Shown: in pieces, positions 59,399 through 64,000 of the stretch
Layout: the number at the start of each line of letters is the position of its first letter
Position numbering within the stretch: position 1 is the stretch's first letter
The notes under the pieces: model-generated
Told to the model about the DNA's origin: nothing
Databases searched by the model: none
What the model saw: only the letters and a program-made list of their open reading frames with translations
Program-made: the position numbers and the translations under genes
From: Myxococcales bacterium
GTDB lineage: Bacteria; Myxococcota; Bradymonadia; UBA7976; UBA1532
DNA: 64,000 nucleotides
Assembly (NCBI GenBank): GCA_020633515.1
Contig: JACKDM010000019.1
Location: 1 to 64,000 of the forward strand
Direction: 5' to 3'

Positions 59399-60955
59399 AT
59401 GGCGGACTCGAATCTCGACGAGACCGACATCATCGGCGACGACGACGAGGCCGAAGGCGGCCGCAAGAAGTCGAGCCGTGCGCGCAAGGGCGCGGCCAAG
59501 GGCCGGCGCGATCGCGAGCCGGACGCCGGTGAGCTCGACAGCGTTCGGATGTATCTCTCCAAGATCGGCTGTGTCGACCTCCTCACCCGCGAGCAGGAGG
59601 TCGAGATCGCCAAGCGGATCGAGGCGGCGCGCGAGGGCGTGCTCGCCGGGATCCTCTCCACCGGCGCCGGCGTCAACGCGTTCGTGGATCTGCCGCGGCA
59701 GGTCCGCAAGGGGTTGCGCAGCCTGCGCGAGATCCTCGACGGCAGCAGCAGCGGCGAGCCCGACACCGAGACGGGGCTGCTCGGGATCGATCGGCTCGAG
59801 GACGTCGCCAGGCGCATGAAGGCGGTGTCGCGGGCGCGCGGGCGCAGCCAGAAGCTCGACAAGAAGAGCGCGCGCAAGGCGCGGGACTACGAGGTCGAGC
59901 TGCGGGAGCTGATCGACCGGATGAAGGTGAGCTGGAACGTCGTCGCCGAGACGGCGGAGCACCTCAAGGCGACCCGCGACGAGATGCGCGACTGGCGGCG
60001 CTTCGTCGAGGAGTGCGAGGTGATGGCCGGCGTCGACGTCAACCGGCTGGTCGAGGGCTGCGCGCCGACGGCCGAGAGCGGGCTCGACGAGAAGCAGTGG
60101 GCGGAGCTGGTGCGCAGCGCGAGCAAGGCGAAGAAGCGCACCGATGAGCTCGAGGCGCGCGCGGGCATGACCTACGAGGAGCTGCGCGACGTCGTCGCCG
60201 AGATCCAGCGGCACGCGCGGGCGCTCGAGCGGGCCAAGAGCGAGATGATCCTCGCCAACCTGCGGCTGGTGGTGAGCATCGCGAAGCGATATCTCAACCA
60301 CGGCCTGCACTTCCTCGATCTGATCCAGGAGGGCAACATCGGGTTGATGCGGGCGGTCGACAAGTTCGAATACCAGCGCGGTCACAAGTTCAGCACCTAC
60401 GCGACGTGGTGGATCCGGCAGGCGATCACGCGCGCGATCGCCGATCAGGCGCGCACGATCCGCATCCCGGTGCACCTCATCGAGACGATCAACAAGATCA
60501 CCCGGGTGGCGCGGCAGATGGAGCAGGAGCTCGAGCGGCCGGCGCTGCCGGAGGAGATCGCGGAGCGGTTGGAGATGACCGCCGAGCAGGTGCGGCGCGC
60601 GCTCAAGATCAGCCGGGCGCCGGTGTCGCTCGAGACGCCGGTGGGCGACGATGACAGCCAGCTCGGTGACTTCATCGAGGATCAGAGCCAGATCTCGCCC
60701 GATTCGGCGACGGCGAACATGCTGATGGGCGAGGAGACGGCGCGGGTGCTCGAGACGCTGAGCCCGCGGGAGGCGAAGGTGCTCCAGCTCCGCTTCGGGA
60801 TCGGGGTGCGCTCCGATCACACCCTCGAAGAGGTGGGGCAGGTCTTCGAGCTGACGCGGGAGCGGATCCGGCAGATCGAGGCGCAGGCGATCCGCAAGCT
60901 GCGGCAGACGCACCGCAGCCGGTCGCTGCGGACCTTCTTCGACAACAACTCCTGA
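59399..60955 (+). CDS. rpoD: Primary sigma factor RpoD (sigma70 group 1)
   Basis: 518 residues. An acidic/basic N-terminus ([15 protein letters not shown], then [18 protein letters not shown]) replaces a full region 1.1. Region 1.2 is [21 protein letters not shown] long non-conserved region (~90-250) follows, then 2.1-2.4 [20 protein letters not shown] and [20 protein letters not shown], region 3, and 4.2 [20 protein letters not shown]. These match the housekeeping sigma factor. AGGAGG precedes ATG 59399. The gene stands among lipid A genes rather than beside dnaG and rpsU. Confidence 0.95.
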   Translation: MADSNLDETDIIGDDDEAEGGRKKSSRARKGAAKGRRDREPDAGELDSVRMYLSKIGCVDLLTREQEVEIAKRIEAAREGVLAGILSTGAGVNAFVDLPRQVRKGLRSLREILDGSSSGEPDTETGLLGIDRLEDVARRMKAVSRARGRSQKLDKKSARKARDYEVELRELIDRMKVSWNVVAETAEHLKATRDEMRDWRRFVEECEVMAGVDVNRLVEGCAPTAESGLDEKQWAELVRSASKAKKRTDELEARAGMTYEELRDVVAEIQRHARALERAKSEMILANLRLVVSIAKRYLNHGLHFLDLIQEGNIGLMRAVDKFEYQRGHKFSTYATWWIRQAITRAIADQARTIRIPVHLIETINKITRVARQMEQELERPALPEEIAERLEMTAEQVRRALKISRAPVSLETPVGDDDSQLGDFIEDQSQISPDSATANMLMGEETARVLETLSPREAKVLQLRFGIGVRSDHTLEEVGQVFELTRERIRQIEAQAIRKLRQTHRSRSLRTFFDNNS

Positions 60956-60958
60956 CGG

Positions 60959-61981
60959 CTACTCGACGCCGAGGACGCGGGCCATGTGGGCGCCGAGCGC
61001 GCGGGCGGCGCGGCGGAGGCGGGCTTCTTCTTCGGTGGAGAAGCCGTCTTCGCCGTGGCGGTCGAGGAGCTCGAGCACGCCGAAGGTCTTGCGGCGGGCG
61101 ATGATCGGGAGGCAGACGATCGAGTCGGGCAGGTAGCCGATCTTCTCGGCGATGGTGCGGGCGAAGCGGGGGTCGCGGGCGGGCTCGGTGACGTTGATGG
61201 AGCGGCGGGTGCGCAGGCTGTGGCCGGCGAGGCCGGTGTCGAGCGGGAGGCGCCGGGCGACGAGCGCCTCGGCTTTGCTGCCGCGGGCGGCGGCGAAGTA
61301 GAGCGAGCGGTCTCGGGGGTCGACGAGCAGGACGGAGCCGGCGACGCAGGGGACGTGGGCCATGGCGCGGTCGAGGAGGAGCGCGGCGGCGTCGTGGAGC
61401 GGGCCGTCGAAGCGGTCGAGGGCGGCGAGGTCGCGGAGGAGCGGGTCGCTGCTGTCGGTGGGGTTGGCGGCGCGGGCGCGGGCGGGCGTGATCTCGTAGC
61501 TGTCGCTGGCGTCGTCGTCGGCGTCGAGCCCGCCGGGCTCGGGCGGGGCGTCGGGCGCGCTGCGGGTGAGGCGGCGGTAGGGGCCCCAGGCGGCGGCGGA
61601 GAGGCGCTTGCGGCGGCGGCTGGTGTCGAGCGGGACGGCGGCGGCCTGCACCGGGGGGTGGATCGGGAGGCCTTCTTCGAGCTCGTCGTCGTCGGCGAAC
61701 GGATCGGCGAAGGCGTCGGCGATCGGCGCGGGGAGGGGGCCGGTGCTCGGGCGCTCGGCGGTGGCTTCGGCGACGGGCACGACGCGGTAGGTGCGGCCGG
61801 CGTCGGTGTCGGTGATGTCGACCGAGGCGTCGGGGGCGAAGGCGACGCCGAGGTTGCGGTTGGGGGCGGGGAGGCCGGCGGCGGCGAGGCCGCGACGGAG
61901 CGCGTCGAGCCAGTTGTCGCCGTGCACGCGCTCGACGCGGGTGCGGTCGCCGTCGGGGATGTGGATTTCGTAGCGGCTCAC
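60959..61981 (-). CDS. GAF-domain protein
   Basis: 340 residues from GTG 61981. An N-terminal ~70-residue module (YEIHIPDGDRTRVERVHGDN; AFAPDASVDITDTDAGRTYR) and a disordered middle (LEEGLPIHPPVQ) precede a C-terminal GAF domain (~185-335): CVAGSVLLVDPRDRSLYFAAARG, RLPLDTGLAGHSLRTRRSIN, LPDSIVCLPIIARRKTFGVLEL. GAF domains bind small ligands or sense redox state; no output domain is attached. The stop lies four bases from the rpoD stop (convergent). Its start codon is one base from that of lpxK on the other strand. Confidence 0.85.
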   Translation of the reverse strand: MSRYEIHIPDGDRTRVERVHGDNWLDALRRGLAAAGLPAPNRNLGVAFAPDASVDITDTDAGRTYRVVPVAEATAERPSTGPLPAPIADAFADPFADDDELEEGLPIHPPVQAAAVPLDTSRRRKRLSAAAWGPYRRLTRSAPDAPPEPGGLDADDDASDSYEITPARARAANPTDSSDPLLRDLAALDRFDGPLHDAAALLLDRAMAHVPCVAGSVLLVDPRDRSLYFAAARGSKAEALVARRLPLDTGLAGHSLRTRRSINVTEPARDPRFARTIAEKIGYLPDSIVCLPIIARRKTFGVLELLDRHGEDGFSTEEEARLRRAARALGAHMARVLGVE

Positions 61982-61982
61982 G

Positions 61983-63065
61983 GTGGGCGATGATGCGGCG
62001 GATGTGGTGCGGGAGTCCAGCCCGGTGGTGCTTCGCGTGACGGCGCGGTTGCGTTCGGCGGCGCAGGAATGGCCGCATCGCGACGATCCGGGCGCGGTGG
62101 CGCGGCTGCGTTCGGCGGCGCAGGCGTGGCTGCATCGCGACGATCCGGGCGCGGTGGCGCGGCTGCTGGCGCGGGGGACGGCGGCGGTGGCGCGGCGGCG
62201 GGCGGCGGTGGCGCGGGCGCGGGCGGAGGTGCCGACGATCGTGGTGGGCGGGCTTTCGGTGGGCGGGGCGGGCAAGACGCCGGTGGTGGCGCTGCTCGCG
62301 CGGCGGATCGGCGCGCGCCGGCGGGTGGCGGTGGTGGGGCATGGCTACGGCGGGCGGATCCGGGGCGCGGCGGTGGTCGAGGCGCCGGACGCGGTCTGGT
62401 TCGGTGATGAGGCCGCGGCGCTGCGGCGGGCGCTGCCGGCGGCGGTGCGGGTCGTGGCGGGCGCGCGGCGGGCGGCGTACGCGCTCGCGGCGGGGTGGGC
62501 CGAGGTGGTGATCGTGGACGATGGCTTCCAGGATCCGGCGCTGCCGCGCACGCTCGATGTGGTGGTGGTCGACGCGACCGCCGGGCGGCTCCCCTTCCCC
62601 GCCGGGCCGCTGCGCGAGGGCTTGTCGGCGCTCGGGCGGGCGGATGTGGTGTGGCTGCACAAGGTCGACGAGCCGGGGGCGCAGGCGCTGCCGGTGGCGG
62701 CGGACGTCCAGAGCCGGGTGGTGATCGGGGCGGTGCGGCTGGCGGACGGGCGGCGGGTCGGGGCCGAGTGGCTGGCGGGGCGGGCGCTGCGGCCGATCTG
62801 CGGGATCGGGCGGCCGGGGTCGTTCCTGCACACGCTGGCGGCGGCGGGGGCGGTGGTCGAGCCGGGCGTGATGCGGGCGGATCATCATCGCTTCACCGCG
62901 GCGGAGCTGGCGCGGCTGCCGGCGGGGGCGCCGTGGGTGACGACGAGCAAGGACGCGGAGCGGCTGCCGGCGGGGTTCGCGGCGGTGGTCGAGGTGGAGC
63001 CTTCGATCGTGCGGGGCGAGGCGGCGCTCGCGGCGCTGGTCGAGCGGTTCGGGGGGGCGCCGTGA
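61983..63065 (+). CDS. lpxK: Tetraacyldisaccharide 4'-kinase LpxK
   Basis: 360 residues from GTG 61983. The P-loop VGGLSVGGAGKTPVVALLARRI, HGYGGRIRG (RGYG-type motif), WFGDEAAALRRALPAAV (GDE motif), IVDDGFQDP, PAGPLREGLSALGRADVVWL (GPLRE motif), ICGIGRPGSFLHTL and DHHRFTAAEL are all in the order of the family. It phosphorylates the lipid A disaccharide at 4'. The His usual after DDGFQ is Asp. The P-loop lies later than usual because of a 57-bp tandem duplication, so the true start may lie further in. Confidence 0.93.
   Translation: MGDDAADVVRESSPVVLRVTARLRSAAQEWPHRDDPGAVARLRSAAQAWLHRDDPGAVARLLARGTAAVARRRAAVARARAEVPTIVVGGLSVGGAGKTPVVALLARRIGARRRVAVVGHGYGGRIRGAAVVEAPDAVWFGDEAAALRRALPAAVRVVAGARRAAYALAAGWAEVVIVDDGFQDPALPRTLDVVVVDATAGRLPFPAGPLREGLSALGRADVVWLHKVDEPGAQALPVAADVQSRVVIGAVRLADGRRVGAEWLAGRALRPICGIGRPGSFLHTLAAAGAVVEPGVMRADHHRFTAAELARLPAGAPWVTTSKDAERLPAGFAAVVEVEPSIVRGEAALAALVERFGGAP
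62046..62159 (+). repeat. 57-bp tandem duplication in the 5' end of lpxK
   Basis: Two adjacent 57-bp units (62046-62102 and 62103-62159) encode RLRSAAQEWPHRDDPGAVA and RLRSAAQAWLHRDDPGAVA. They differ at only a few bases, which points to a recent in-frame duplication. Confidence 0.9.
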
Positions 63066-63195
63066 GCGGAGCGAACCGCCGAGCGCAAGGAGGCCGTCCG
63101 GCCAGAGCCGGACGGGTCGGAGCGAGGAGGAGGGCTCTGCCCGACGACGCGGCGGAGATCCCGCCCGCAGGGCGGCCGGATGAGCACGGCAAAGG
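63062..63195 (+). repeat. Gene-junction repeat, copy C (between lpxK and the acyltransferase)
   Basis: GTGAGC overlaps the lpxK stop. It reads without a stop, in frame with the acyltransferase, as MSGANRRAQGGRP... and then [16 protein letters not shown]. The copy holds CCGTCCGGC-CAGA-GCCGGACGG, a perfect nine-base stem, and the shared CCGCCC-GCA-GGGCGG palindrome. It is the longest copy. It may be translated as an N-terminal extension from GTG 63062. Confidence 0.65.
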
Positions 63196-63211
63196 GATAC
63201 CGAGCTACTTG

Positions 63212-64000
63212 ATGCGGGCGCTGCTGTGGCCGGTGGTGTGGATCGCGGCGGCGCTGCCGGCGGGGGCGGCGGATGCGCTCGGGCGAGCGCTCGGGTGGGT
63301 GTGGTATCGGGTGGTCCCGATCCGGCGCGGGGTGGCGCGGGCGAACGTGGCGGCGGCGCTGGGGACGGGGCCGGCGGAGACGGAGGTGGTCGTCGCCGGC
63401 ATGTATCGCCACCTCGGGCGGGCGTTCGTCGAGTTGTTGCGCTTCACCCGGCGGCGGCCGTCGGTGCGGGTCGAGGGGCGCGAACACCTCGACGCGGCGC
63501 TCGCGGCGGGGCGGGGGGCGCTGGTGCTGACGGCGCATCTCGGCAACTGGGAGCTGTTGGTCCAAGCGGGCATGTGGGTCGATCGGCCGGTGTCGGTGGT
63601 GACGAAGCGGCTGCGCGCCGGCTGGGCCGAGGCGGCGTGGCGGGCGCTGCGGCGGGGGGGACCGGCGCTGTTCCCGGCGGGGGCGTCGGCGCGGTTGGTG
63701 GTGGCGGCGCTGGGGCGGGGCGAGGTGGTGGGCTACGTGCTCGACCAGCACAGCCCGGAGAAGCAGGCGGTGCGGGCGCCGTTCTTCGGGCGGATGGCGG
63801 CGACGAGCGGCGATCTGGTGCGGCTGGCGCGGCTGACGGGGGCGGCGGTGGTGCCGGTGTTCATCTGGCGGGCGGGGGACGAGCACGTCATTCGGGTGGG
63901 GCCGGCGGTGGCGTTGGCGTGGAGCGCGGACAAGCGCGCCGACGTCGAGGTGGGGACGCGGCGGTGTCTGGCGGTGGTCGAGGCGGCGATCGCGGCGCGG
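63212..64000 (+). CDS. LpxL/HtrB-type lipid A acyltransferase, N-terminal part (runs off window)
   Basis: About 263 residues to the window edge. An N-terminal membrane helix (LLWPVVWIAAALPAGAADAL) precedes the acyltransferase motif GALVLTAHLGNWELL (HxxxxE: His and Glu), then VVTKRLRAGW, EVVGYVLDQHSPEKQAV and APFFGRMAATSG. These features are typical of lauroyl/myristoyl acyltransferases acting on Kdo2-lipid IVA. ATG 63212 gives the normal family N-terminus. An in-frame GTG at 63062, overlapping the lpxK stop, would add 50 residues encoded by the junction repeat. Confidence 0.9.
   Translation, partial: MRALLWPVVWIAAALPAGAADALGRALGWVWYRVVPIRRGVARANVAAALGTGPAETEVVVAGMYRHLGRAFVELLRFTRRRPSVRVEGREHLDAALAAGRGALVLTAHLGNWELLVQAGMWVDRPVSVVTKRLRAGWAEAAWRALRRGGPALFPAGASARLVVAALGRGEVVGYVLDQHSPEKQAVRAPFFGRMAATSGDLVRLARLTGAAVVPVFIWRAGDEHVIRVGPAVALAWSADKRADVEVGTRRCLAVVEAAIAAR

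Overview
The window is very GC-rich, with G or C at nearly every third codon position. Lipid A genes, a TonB-dependent receptor and many Asp-rich lipoproteins mark it as a Gram-negative aerobe. MopE-type Cys/Asp repeats (NDCDGxxDE), RHS/YD repeats, very large TPR proteins and an archaeal/delta-type CcmE all point to a delta-proteobacterial lineage such as Myxococcota or Bradymonadota. This is an inference; no rRNA, tRNA or CRISPR array was seen.

Layout. 1-4.8 kb (minus): cytochrome c maturation (CcmI-like fragment, ccmF, ccmE) preceded by moaA. 4.8-11.5 kb (minus): one ~6.3 kb TPR gene broken by at least three frame changes, with a small lipoprotein in front. 11.6-16.7 kb (minus): a gliding/auxiliary-type ABC exporter (ATPase, GldF-GldG fusion, DUF4340). 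16.9-20.4 kb (plus): an Asp-repeat lipoprotein full of frameshifts. 20.5-29.6 kb: HEAT-repeat protein, beta-propeller lipoproteins, LysM/amidase protein, stand-alone E2-type acyltransferase, esterase lipoprotein. 29.7-43.6 kb (minus): a >4,200-residue lipoprotein joining about 36 MopE repeats to an RHS shell, with a slipped (EG)n tail. 43.8-50.9 kb (plus): pirin and a caa3-type oxidase operon (CoxII with cytochrome c, CoxI-CoxIII fusion, small membrane protein, CtaG, triheme cytochrome c). 50.9-56.5 kb (minus): TonB receptor, GNAT, ATP-grasp ligase, single-domain globin, PilZ-like protein. 56.7-64 kb: MsbA-like exporter, DUF374 acyltransferase, lpxK and an LpxL-type acyltransferase (outer membrane lipid A), interleaved with rpoD and a GAF protein.

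How genes work together. The left-end ccm genes mature c-type cytochromes, and the oxidase operon needs exactly such proteins (heme c on CoxII and the triheme cytochrome). The right-end genes complete and export lipid A.

The most unusual content is in two repeat families. The first is a 180-bp, TA-flanked palindromic element present twice; one copy sits in frame inside the triheme cytochrome c gene and adds 60 codons. The second is a ~90-135 bp gene-junction repeat present four times; it always begins on the TGA stop of the upstream gene ([AG]TGAGC/T) and reads as a short conserved peptide ([11 protein letters not shown]) that bridges to, or becomes the N-terminus of, the next gene.
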